A stretch of DNA of 64,000 bases from Capronia americana (Eukaryota; Ascomycota; Eurotiomycetes; Chaetothyriales; Herpotrichiellaceae), in NCBI GenBank assembly GCA_016110215.1, contig JADWQD010000017.1:248001-312000 (forward strand). Direction: 5' to 3'. Both the position numbers and the translations under genes were made by a program. The notes under the pieces are model-generated. The model was not told where the DNA came from, ran no database searches, and saw only the letters and a program-made list of their open reading frames with translations. Position 1 is the first letter of the stretch. Every line of letters begins with the position of its first letter. This document shows, piece after piece, positions 10,816 through 19,913 of this stretch.

Positions 10816-12291
10816 CTATAGCTTCGCCCGAGATTGTTGTTCGTTCCACTTCTTCAATGCCTCTTGCTCTCTCCTCCATGCATGGTCCCGCATTCTCTCG
10901 ATAGCGCTGGCGACTTCTTGGTCTGTGATCTTACTGAGGTGTTCAAAATCAAGTTCTTTTGGATCGGGCGGGTTCGAGAAAGCCTTCACCCAAACAGATT
11001 CACTCGAGGTCGGGCCCGCGCCACTAACAACATCCGTCATGAAATCTGCTTGTCGCTGGTAACAATCCTTGCCTTTCGGGCTGGCTGGAAAGATCATAGC
11101 AAAACAGTGCGGCATTCCTTCGTAGCCAACGAAGCGCACCACTCCGCCTCCCTGGTGCATCCTGCGAGCAAGGATGGTAATCTCATCCTCTAAACCTTCA
11201 TTGCCTAAGCACAGCCAAGCAGGTGGCATCCCTTTCCATAAATCTGGGTGTGCCGCCAGCGGTGAGACCAGTGGATGCGCCAACATGGAAGCGTTGCAGA
11301 AAATCTCTGCTCGAGGAGGCCTCGCCGGCCAGACATCATCTGGGAGAGGATCCGTCTTGGATATACCTTCGCCAGTAGGTGGATCCAGGTAGTCAAACTG
11401 TGCATTTTTGTGGATCGAAGGCATCGAGCGCGAGAGATCTGCCCAGCACGAGTTGAGCGCGACTCCGGCGGGGAGTTCAATAGCAACATCGACGCCGTGG
11501 AATTTGATGGTGCGTAGGCCCATCCTTCGTAGCGTCAACAGCAGCTGCAGTAGGGCAACAGCGAGATTTCCGCCTGCAGAATCTCCGGCAAAGACAATGG
11601 ATGCAGCAGGTACAGGTTCATGGAATGAACCATCAGGCGGAGATAGAAGGGACAGATACGCTATCAACGCGTCTAGCAGTTGAGCAGGGAAGGGGTTCTG
11701 AGGAGCAAGGCGATACCTTACTGAGTAGCCTCTTCCCCCAGTCAGCCTCGCAAGATGGGCGACAGACTGTCTATGCGAACAGGGATCCATCAAAAAGTAG
11801 GCCCCGCCGTGGAAGTATAGAATTGTGGTCTTATTCGACACGCCCGCCATCAAGATCCTGTACTGATCTTCTTCAGGGAGGTCTGGTCTAGGCTCGTTCT
11901 TCGCGACGCCTTTTCGATAACCAGTCCATTCAGCTTGCACGCTCACGACATCAGGCAGGTTGTATGTTTCGGTACCATCTCCTAACTCCTTAATGGCTCT
12001 GACAATGGCATCTCTTGGGCCGTCCTCATCTGTGGGAGGTGGTATTGTCACTTTCGCGATCGACAGGGGGCCTTTGACTCCGGGATCTCTCAGGGAAATA
12101 TGTTGCAAATAACTCATTGTCTTTCGCACATTGAGAATGGATCGTAAGATAACCACAGTAATCTCGGTTTGTAAATCTTGCTTTGCCGAGTTCGGCGACA
12201 GAGAGAGCGTGTTCAAAATGGCTGTCGTGAGCAAGAGTGGTAGACGCGGAACGAGGAGCTTAATGAGGGCTCTTGGTGAGATATCCATCAT
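10816..12291 (-). CDS. HSL-type alpha/beta hydrolase (esterase), peroxisomal signal
   Basis: A 491-residue single-exon esterase/lipase of the hormone-sensitive-lipase group. The oxyanion motif HGGAY lies at residues 161-165 and the nucleophile elbow GDSAGG at 236-241 (Ser238). The Asp is probably within GNEGLEDEIT and the His within EGMPHCFAM. A hydrophobic N-terminal stretch (residues 11-30) could be a membrane-associated helix. Residues 420-491 form a charged tail with RMRDHAWRREQEALKKWNEQ, likely coiled. The last residues are SRAKL, a peroxisomal type-1 signal. The stop codon is 50 bases from that of the convergent hydratase-like gene, which also ends in AKL. I infer shared peroxisomal location. 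Start: two consecutive ATGs at 12291 and 12288; the first is used. Confidence 0.88.
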   Translation of the reverse strand: MMDISPRALIKLLVPRLPLLLTTAILNTLSLSPNSAKQDLQTEITVVILRSILNVRKTMSYLQHISLRDPGVKGPLSIAKVTIPPPTDEDGPRDAIVRAIKELGDGTETYNLPDVVSVQAEWTGYRKGVAKNEPRPDLPEEDQYRILMAGVSNKTTILYFHGGAYFLMDPCSHRQSVAHLARLTGGRGYSVRYRLAPQNPFPAQLLDALIAYLSLLSPPDGSFHEPVPAASIVFAGDSAGGNLAVALLQLLLTLRRMGLRTIKFHGVDVAIELPAGVALNSCWADLSRSMPSIHKNAQFDYLDPPTGEGISKTDPLPDDVWPARPPRAEIFCNASMLAHPLVSPLAAHPDLWKGMPPAWLCLGNEGLEDEITILARRMHQGGGVVRFVGYEGMPHCFAMIFPASPKGKDCYQRQADFMTDVVSGAGPTSSESVWVKAFSNPPDPKELDFEHLSKITDQEVASAIERMRDHAWRREQEALKKWNEQQSRAKL

Positions 12292-13825
12292 ATAAACAAG
12301 CCACCTTAATCTAGAACTCTACACCGAAACGCAACACCGGTGAAGGAGCAGGCAAGCGAGAAAAACAGTACTACTGATAGTCTTCAAAGGACAATCTTCT
12401 ACCGAAGAGGAGGATGCGATTGCAGGTGTGCAGCAGCGCAGCTCGCGAAGGAAAACGGCTTGGCTTGAAATGACGACATCACCAACATTTCTGGTTCCAC
12501 GTGCCCCGGTTTAACGGAGGTTCTTTCATATTGGCTTGATACTGAGTTCAGAATTCTCTCACCTTCATCTCAGTGGTTCAAGCAGAACACAATATGAGAC
12601 TATTGATTGCGAAAGGCTTTCCCAACTGACGAGAGTCTGGCTCCATAGGACGTCGGTTGATCATGGCGATTCTCTGCACGATCGCTGGATATGGCCCATT
12701 TGGCATTTGCATGCCTCGGCAGTGTCCAGCAAATCCGTGCAATGCTCTCCACAATCCGAGAGTGTTGGGTTGTATACAGTACGGAGTAGCCGACTGCGAT
12801 ACGGATAGACACGGCGAAATCTTTCCTCCGAGCTGTTATTTATCCCTCATACATCCTTCACTTGCGACTGCCTCGTGACCACATAACGTCGGCGCAACCT
12901 GTCCGACATTTTCTCTCTGAAGTCGTCGATCGTCACTCCGGAAGAGTCATCCTCGAGAAAAAGGAGTATCCAGCTCCCTGGAAATACTCGTGGCACGGGT
13001 GGACCTTCCCTGATGCCTTCCGCTTCTGCCTGGCTTCTGTCCCAGTTGATGGGAGATTGTCGAAGGCTTTAAGCTGTTTTCGGTAGGGCTGCCAATACGA
13101 TATCGCACACAAGAGGCCCGCTATTTTTGGCAGCAACCCTAGGCTCTCGCGTTATGCTCTATCGCCAAAAAGGAGAGCGCTTTTCGAACTGTGCATCGTG
13201 CTGTTGCCCAACCAGAGCCGGTGGATTTCTTATGTGATACTCCCTGTCCTTGCTTGCTTTTTCCCGCATACCTCGTAGTGTTGTGGCAGAAGTCTCGGCG
13301 GGTACTCTACCCTCCATAACACTGACAACTCTTATTGGGAGTTTCTTTTGACAAGATAGGAAGGGCGTACGCTGAATCACCAGATATCCTCGTCAAATAT
13401 TCCCATTGGAGCTGGCGGGCGCCTCTGCGTCACATTCTCGTGTTCACCAGACCTTGGACGGCCTCTGACTCCAGGCTGAAACGTTTCGTTGCACGTTGAT
13501 CGACTACAGAATCACCACTTCCAGGGTCAATTGTTCGGTGACTTGCAACTTGCTTACCGAGATTCTGCACACCAGACCACCCCACAGCCTGCGACAAGGG
13601 AGATGCCCGCAAACCCCAAGAATGCCCGAGTATGCCTTGCGCTTGGCCGACCATACCCGCACCCGTCCTCCCCGTCTCGTGGCACGCTCACGCCGACTTG
13701 TCGGCAACCCCTGTCAACAGCACTAATTGACGCTTGGGAGCTCCCGAAAATACTTACAACGTCCAAATGTGCCGGCCCTTCAGCAATCCTGAATTTGTAC
13801 ACTTAATGTATACTTGTACACCAAT
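12292..13825. other. Intergenic between divergent esterase and UPC2-like regulator
   Basis: No gene recognised in 1.5 kb; small frames lack domains. It contains one CCTCGG at 12714-12719 (about 420 bp ahead of the esterase ATG) and the nonamer TACGGAGTA at 12780-12788. No clear TATA box near either start. Confidence 0.5.
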
Positions 13826-15202
13826 ATGACCTTGGACCAGAGCAATACAAGCGACACAGCCTCTCCAGACCTCACCTCAATTGCTTCATGGGACTTCTCA
13901 TCCGACCCCACCACTCCAGGAAGCCATGGCGCACCACGCGACGGCAAACACAAAACGCGGACGCTGGCACCGAATCTTACGCGCCGATCGCACAAAAAGA
14001 GCCGCGGCGGCTGCTTCTCGTGTAAGCAGAGGAAGATCAAATGTAGCGAAACAAAGCCGGCGTGTGGAAGCTGTTTGATGAAGGGACTCACTTGCGTCTA
14101 CCCGACCGAGCCAGCGCCCCGGAAATCGAGCAATCTGCCTTTGATGAAGCGCAATCCCAGCAGTTCACCGTCCTTTCCAGCTGCGACCTTCTCCATCCTG
14201 GACATGCGATTCTTCCATCACTTCCTCACTATCGCCTATCCACATTTGCCAGTAGACAACGATCATGTTTGGGTGCACGACATTCCCCAGTTCGCCGAAC
14301 AGCATGAATACCTCATGCATGCCTTGCTCTCCTTGGGAGCGTCGCACCTCAGCCGCCTCACGGGCGTGGATTACCGACGAGAGTCTCTCATCCACCGCGG
14401 CCATGCCATCTCAGGCCTCAATCAAGCACTCAGCCAGACGGCGCGCACGTTCGGTGAATCCGATGCCATGCTCGCTTCTTGTTATGCGCTCACGTTTCAG
14501 GCGTCATACATGGGCGATGGCCTGGCTGACTTTATCACCATGGTACGAGGCTGCGCCTTGACGACCGAAAAGATCAAACAAGAACATGCCCCGACAGCGT
14601 TCAACCTGCAGCCGGATTGGCACTTCAAGTACATGGCGCCACGACTGCAGAACTTGCCCCATGTCGATCCTCGTCTCCTTGAGGATGCGTACGATGGCCT
14701 GGAGAACATCCGGCCCTTCCTGAGTGGCACTACAGAGATGGATTTCCATGCTGCGCTAGTCGACGTGATTACCTCTCTCCAGGCCTCGCCAGCCTCAGGC
14801 TACCTACAATTTATCGGCGTGTATGGGGTCTGGTACGAACTGTGCCACGATTCATTTAAGACATTCCTCGACCCGAACAACCTCATCGCGCAGCTCCTTC
14901 TTGCATATTTCGTGGGCCTCCAGTTATTGATGGTCCCACTTGCGGCTCATGAATGGCCGCACCGCGCGGACGTGAGTCGAGTTCGTGTCTTGCAAGGTTC
15001 AGTCGAGTGGGCACAGGGAATATTTGAGAGACTTGAAGATTCGGAATGGTCAAGCCATCTCGATTGGCCCAGGACTGTAATCGCCGCAGTCATCGCCGAG
15101 ATCAATGGCGAAGTACTCCATCTGCCACCAGTGCTGCAGCTTCACTTGGCGGCGCAAGATATCTCTCCCGAGACGACCATGCTAGAGTTGGAGCCCATAT
15201 GA
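13826..15202 (+). CDS. Zn2Cys6 transcription factor, UPC2-like
   Basis: A 458-residue nuclear regulator. The binuclear zinc cluster is at residues 63-90, CX2CX6CX6CX2CX6C, within GGCFSCKQRKIKCSETKPAC. It is preceded by a basic stretch (RRSHKKSR) and followed by VYPTEPAPRKSS. The order of a basic arm, 'RGGCFSCKQRKIKC' and then a helical effector domain matches the UPC2/sterol-uptake-control-like group in Pezizomycotina. Most members of that group are not sterol regulators, so sterol control is not claimed. The effector region begins near residue 130 (RFFHHFLTIAYPHLP, EYLMHALLSLGASHLSRL), the usual fungal-specific helices. The longer frame starts at a non-ATG codon, so ATG 13826 is used. Targets could include the adjacent esterase, by position only. 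Confidence 0.85.
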   Translation: MTLDQSNTSDTASPDLTSIASWDFSSDPTTPGSHGAPRDGKHKTRTLAPNLTRRSHKKSRGGCFSCKQRKIKCSETKPACGSCLMKGLTCVYPTEPAPRKSSNLPLMKRNPSSSPSFPAATFSILDMRFFHHFLTIAYPHLPVDNDHVWVHDIPQFAEQHEYLMHALLSLGASHLSRLTGVDYRRESLIHRGHAISGLNQALSQTARTFGESDAMLASCYALTFQASYMGDGLADFITMVRGCALTTEKIKQEHAPTAFNLQPDWHFKYMAPRLQNLPHVDPRLLEDAYDGLENIRPFLSGTTEMDFHAALVDVITSLQASPASGYLQFIGVYGVWYELCHDSFKTFLDPNNLIAQLLLAYFVGLQLLMVPLAAHEWPHRADVSRVRVLQGSVEWAQGIFERLEDSEWSSHLDWPRTVIAAVIAEINGEVLHLPPVLQLHLAAQDISPETTMLELEPI

Positions 15203-16045
15203 GACCGGTGGGGACATTGATGAATCCAAGGAGTAACTCGACTGTGGTTGAACAGCATCACAAGGCTTCACACTGTTACATTTGACTCGAAGCCGATGCT
15301 ACCACAACATGAGATTGTGGTCTACAAATGGACGATAATCTATGGTACGATATCCCAACATTCCGCGACACCTTCGACTTCAAGAGCTCAATCGAGCAAC
15401 GAGAAGCCGCTCCCACTGACAAGTGACTTTCCATCGCAGGAAGCTGCATCAAGCGGATGCGGGAAGAAAACTCTGACGGATGAAGGTAACTGCACCGCCT
15501 TGGCCACAGGTCAACCACCAGGTGTACACACCTCGAGTCCAGAGCAGCGATACCAGTCTCCTGAAGGAATAGCATTGTCCGATTCATCCTAAATCTAAGG
15601 TGAATTCAGTGGTGCGACGCAAATCGGCAACGGGCCCACAAGGTATTCAGGCAAAGTCTGCCCTTTGCACGCCTTTGCTGATATTGTTGGGAGCGACGGG
15701 GAAAATCTCAGAGACAGTCGTTAAGTGACCATATTAGCCGGTGCGGGAGTCTTTGCGATATCCTTTCTATTACAATGAGATAACCTCACATCACCACATT
15801 ACCTGCCTCGCCTCCAGCAAACGCCAATGTCCAGCTTCCTTACATGTTGCACTCGAGTCGCACGTTCTTGTTGGTTGTGATTCCACGACGGTGCCGTCCG
15901 CAGTTCCCCGTCATTTCCACTCTCAAAGGCAGTTGACCTTGCTCTCCCCGTCGAAATCGTCGGCCAGCCAGTCGCCACAACCAGCGCCTTCCACGGTCTC
16001 TCTCTCTCTTTTGGTTTCGCCACTCCTATGATCTTCTGTTGACCA
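15203..16045. other. Intergenic between convergent genes
   Basis: The 3' flanks of the UPC2-like regulator and the RTA1-like gene. Short frames only, none recognisable. Confidence 0.5.
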
Positions 16046-17047
16046 TCATGCCACTGCACCCCCCTTATTCAACCCTCTGATCCTACTCGGCCGTGTGGCG
16101 TGCGCGGGATCATCTTGCATGGCAAACTCCGCCCTTGAGTTCTGCTGCATCCATTTCACAGGGTGATACCAAGCCAACGCACTCAAGGCGAAAAACATGG
16201 GGGCACCCTCAAAAACATACAGACACCACTCATGCTTGAACAGATATCCGTCAACGCCCATGGCGAACTCGACGACCCGGTAAATGGAGCGAACCTACAA
16301 CCCCTCGTTAGCAAAGAGGCGAAAGGCAGGGACGACACGGGCACGGCACGACACGACACTGACCTGCACGAAAAACCCGGCGACCCATACTCCAAACACA
16401 ATCTTCTTGACACAAGGATCCAAACCGACCTCTTTACTCTTCATGGCCCTCTGCCCAAACATCCAGAGCACAACCAGGAAGACACTAAACGTGGCGAGTT
16501 GCAGACACAACCCCACGAGCAGGACATTCGTGCCCACCGTCTTCAAATTGCCTTCCCAGTTGCCCGAACTCGCGATCCCGGAGCCGGAACATTGCGTCAA
16601 AAAGGAGAAGATGTCGGACGTGATGAAAATGCGGCCGATCCAGCGTGGCGAGATACTGAAGAATATCTGCCCGTCACCTTGGGAAGGGAGGGTCGTGCGG
16701 ATCAAGTGCGTGATCAGGAGGTAAAGCGTCGCGCAGACGAAGATCGGGGAGATGACGATGTAACTTGCGCTGACGGCATACAGTGGTATGGAAGAGATGT
16801 TGTGGATGCTAGCGATGCGCACGGCCCAACCCGCCGTGGAGACCACACACGCCACGAAGAGAGGGATGGTGTATTTGTGTTTCTGCCCGACGTGGCGCGT
16901 GCAGATGAAGTTGATGTAGCCATGCCAGAGGGCCAGGCTGGCGTATAGGACCGAGAAAACCACGGCCACCGCTGTGGAGGGCGAGTAGAAGTACAGGTTC
17001 AGGTCGTCGTTGGACGAGTCATTGGAGGTTGAGGTCGTATTGGACAT
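16046..17047 (-). CDS. RTA1-like seven-helix membrane protein
   Basis: A 310-residue fungal membrane protein in two exons on the minus strand, 16364-17047 and 16046-16294, with a 69-nt intron. Splicing joins GFFVQ to VRSIYRVVEF, the conserved RTA1 stretch after helix 5. Hydrophobic segments start near residue 22 (STAVAVVFSVLYASLAL) and recur, with GTNVLLVGLCLQLATFSVFL and the final APMFFALSALAWYHPVKW near the C-terminus, for about seven helices. The family (RTA1/RSB1) is a seven-transmembrane group linked in yeast to 7-aminocholesterol resistance and sphingoid-base release, and in other fungi often stress-induced. No substrate can be named. An upstream TATATATA lies near 17318-17328 on the promoter side. 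ATG at 17047. Confidence 0.87.
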
Positions 17048-18656
17048 TGCGTGTCAAAGCCGTTGGCCGAGTGATGAGGTGCTTCGGGTGCTGCTGCTAC
17101 TGCTGCTGCTGCTGTTGGTATGCGCTGCTATGGTTGATGTTGGTGGTGGTGTTGGTGTTGGTGATGCGATCGTGCTGTGCTATGACCGACGAAACGCACC
17201 CTCGGCTTCAACTGGAAATGATACCGTATGAAATGAACAGTTCAACGTACACAGACAACACAGCACAAGATAAAAGTAACCACTCGAACAGGACACGAGG
17301 AGCCACCGACCGTGAATATATATATACGACATGCGCGTCTGGCCTCCGGGACCCAGCTCCACAAGAATACACTCACTCCCCAAGACCAAGACCAAGGGGA
17401 TGCATCGATCTCCCTCAACAGTCCTGTCTTGCCCATCCTCTCACACCCTACGCGAGCAGTCCTGCTTCTTCGTCGTCGTGGTCTCGTATCCAGAATATAA
17501 CCCAATCTGGAACCCAGTGGACCCTTTCCTCCCTGGACTGCATCGTATTCTGAAATCGACCTTAAACGGGCAGATAGACAGGGGCCCATCACGTACCTGT
17601 GTTCGTATTCGGATTGTGGCCGAATCAGAACGGAGAATGATGAATGCGCCTCGAGGCGCAAGGCTGGGCTTCTGGGGCAACGCACGGAGCTCGCTTCCCT
17701 TGAAGATTGGAACGGGGGGGTCCTTTCTTCAGTTCCTGGATTGCGTGCGTGTTGTGTGTGCCTTGCGGACGTTCATGTGTGTACCCAGTAGTATCCATTC
17801 ATGGGACAGTATGGCGCATGCATCCTGAACCCAAAGCCCAACCCAGACCCAGACCCAGAGCAAGACCCATAGGATACCGTACCGCCAGAGCTCCACTAAG
17901 ACAGGGGCCATCATCACGGCCACACCGCCAAGGCCAGGCAATACTCATTCCTGAACCAACGACACGTCCTGGAGGCGGGATGACGCCAGAAATCAGGGGA
18001 AGTCAAGTCCATTAAGAGGCCAACTCGCACTCGCACTCGCACTCGCGATGCCTACTCGATGAGGGAGTGAGGGAGGAACCAAGTAGCCAAGCTGGTTTGT
18101 ACGTGACCCCCCTACCCCTAATACAGTGATTATCTCGTATTCGCCGAAATCGAGTGAGAGATGCGGCCGTCCGGAGCTGTACGTCCAGAGAGAGTCCAGA
18201 GTCGAGAAACCGGACGTGCACAGACACCTACGGTACAGTAACGAGTCAGCCAGGCAGCATGATTCTTTTTCTTTGAGTTTTTCGAATTTCGAAGCCTCAA
18301 AGCCTCCAAGCCTCGACCCGGAATACACAGCACACAACACACGGTACACAGTGGGGAAGCAAATCTAGAGGATGAAACAACAGTAGTAGCCACTCATTCA
18401 GCGGTTAGATTTGGGGCGAAGGCTCGTATTCGGGATGCGCAAGGCTGGGCACGCACGCGTGACCTTGGATTATCGGGGTAAAGAAATGTACTGTAGCATC
18501 GTACGAACCAATTAGAAGAAACTCGGACTGTTGGCCGAGGTCATCGACCCTTAGGTTCTCCGATTTTCAATCTCGGTTATATTTTCATGCTAGGTATACA
18601 GACTTTGAAAATGTAAGGATGGTATATGCTTCGTAACTGCCTAGAGATTCATCTTT
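17048..18656. other. Intergenic, 1.6 kb, with simple repeats
   Basis: No gene recognised. It holds a CTG/TGGTGT-rich tract just upstream of the RTA1-like gene (about 17085-17165), a CCCAGA tandem near 17841-17860 and four ACTCGC units at 18023-18046. Frames of 150 codons or less on both strands carry no domain. Confidence 0.5.
18023..18046. repeat. ACTCGC hexamer tandem, four units
   Basis: Four perfect ACTCGC units in noncoding DNA. Too short and too simple to be more than a microsatellite. Confidence 0.85.
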
Positions 18657-19526
18657 CTAGCCGTAGACCAAAGCTCGGACCTCAATGCTCTCCCGACCCT
18701 TGGCCCCTTCTGGAGTTCTGGGATCAATAAAGGCGGTATGAGGCACGCGCTGGCCAACACCGTCCTTGCTGTCGTAACACTTCAAGAACAACCTCTCGTC
18801 GTTGTCCATGCCGGACCAGTAGTAGAAGGTCTGTTTTGGGTTGTATCGTACAGCAGCGGTTTCGCCTGTTCGATGAGGATATCGGTGTTCGACGGGCACC
18901 AAATCGTGGTCGTCAACAGTATCAGCCGAGGCAAACCCTAAAGGATGTGCTTGGACGGTGCCGTTGATAGGTCGCCACACATTGATGATTCGGAATCTGC
19001 CCTTTAGAAGCTCGTCCGCCTCTTCAGGGTCATGTAGCTTGACGCGCCACTCTGTCGACCGGGCTGTCTGATCGACGTGTACTCGTGTGACCGGGGCGCG
19101 AGGAGCGTCGGGGTTTGATCGTCGAACGGTGTGGTCAAAGATAGTCACTTTGTGTGCGCCGGGGACCTGTTCCAGCAACAGTTTCTCCACCTCGGGATAA
19201 TATACCTTCTTGATGTGCTCGTCGTCGACGAATTCCGTCTCTTCTGAGGGAACGCCCTTGACGGCTTGGAAGGCATCTTTATCAAGCCAGAATTCGTTTT
19301 CTCGGTCGCGGATATCGTTCATCTGGACCTCGACTACCGTCTCGCCGAAGTTCCGTTGGGGGCGACCTTCAGGCTGCTTCTCGACATAGTTGTGTGGCTT
19401 TGAGCCATCTTCTGGGTCTCTGAAGAAGTTCAACTTAGTCTTCACCGGACCTCGAGGAACATATGAGGAGTCTTGCGAGCCCGAGAGGGTGGTCGAGACG
19501 GAGGTCTGAGTCGTGGTGGCAGACAT
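18657..19526 (-). CDS. CmcJ/AsaB-type (GA4-desaturase family) protein
   Basis: A 289-residue protein of the fungal family annotated as 7alpha-cephem-methoxylase P8-related, AsaB-like hydroxylase/desaturase or GA4 desaturase. The typical layout is present: VKTKLNFFRDPEDGSKPHNYVE near the start, EVQMNDIRDRENEFWLDKDAFQ, an acidic EETEFVDDEHIKKVYYPEVE, then VTIFDHTVRRS, THV-like RVHVDQTARS and FRIINVWRPINGTVQAHPLG. The tail has HRTGETAAVRYNPKQTFYYW and DERLFLKCYDSK. The HVDQT region and downstream Arg suggest a 2-oxoglutarate/Fe(II)-like fold, but the family's chemistry is not settled. The frame continues upstream to 19745, but a TATATAA box lies inside that extension, so the ATG at 19526 is chosen. 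Confidence 0.85.
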   Translation of the reverse strand: MSATTTQTSVSTTLSGSQDSSYVPRGPVKTKLNFFRDPEDGSKPHNYVEKQPEGRPQRNFGETVVEVQMNDIRDRENEFWLDKDAFQAVKGVPSEETEFVDDEHIKKVYYPEVEKLLLEQVPGAHKVTIFDHTVRRSNPDAPRAPVTRVHVDQTARSTEWRVKLHDPEEADELLKGRFRIINVWRPINGTVQAHPLGFASADTVDDHDLVPVEHRYPHRTGETAAVRYNPKQTFYYWSGMDNDERLFLKCYDSKDGVGQRVPHTAFIDPRTPEGAKGRESIEVRALVYG

Positions 19527-19913
19527 GGTAGGGATGGAGACGATACTGAGGAATGTGCGAAACGACTGTCGATGGTCACGCAAAGTATATGGTTCCGGTC
19601 TGCAGGTCGCCGCCGTTATATATGCGCGGCGCAGTGAGCACGCAATGTCGTTTAGTATTAGAAATCCAATTGAGGTCAAGGTCATTGCCGAACCGAGGAA
19701 TCGCCGCTTTACCCCATGAATCATCGCGAGCAATTTTCCCCGCATTGCCCTTCACTCACCTGGAAAGCTGCGTTCGGTGTTAAGGATAATCTTTGGTGGC
19801 GTATGCGCCTTTCGACATCTTCTAATCATTGCGAGTAGTGTTGCCCCATAGGCTGGTTTGTTCGTCGGAAAAGGAGTGGGTGCAACCTGGATCCCGCCGC
19901 TTTGACATCGACT
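19527..19913. other. Intergenic between same-strand genes
   Basis: Promoter of the CmcJ/AsaB-type gene and 3' flank of the cyclin gene. Contains a TATA box at 19616-19623; nothing else seen. Confidence 0.55.
19616..19623 (-). promoter_or_regulatory. TATA box of the CmcJ/AsaB-type gene
   Basis: On the minus strand the sequence is ATATATAA, about 90 bases upstream of the ATG at 19526. The spacing fits a fungal core promoter and argues against the longer upstream start. Confidence 0.55.

Noticed and set aside
16163..16948. 261-codon plus-strand frame opposite the RTA1-like gene
   Set aside because: Highly charged chance sequence; the minus strand has family motifs and membrane helices.
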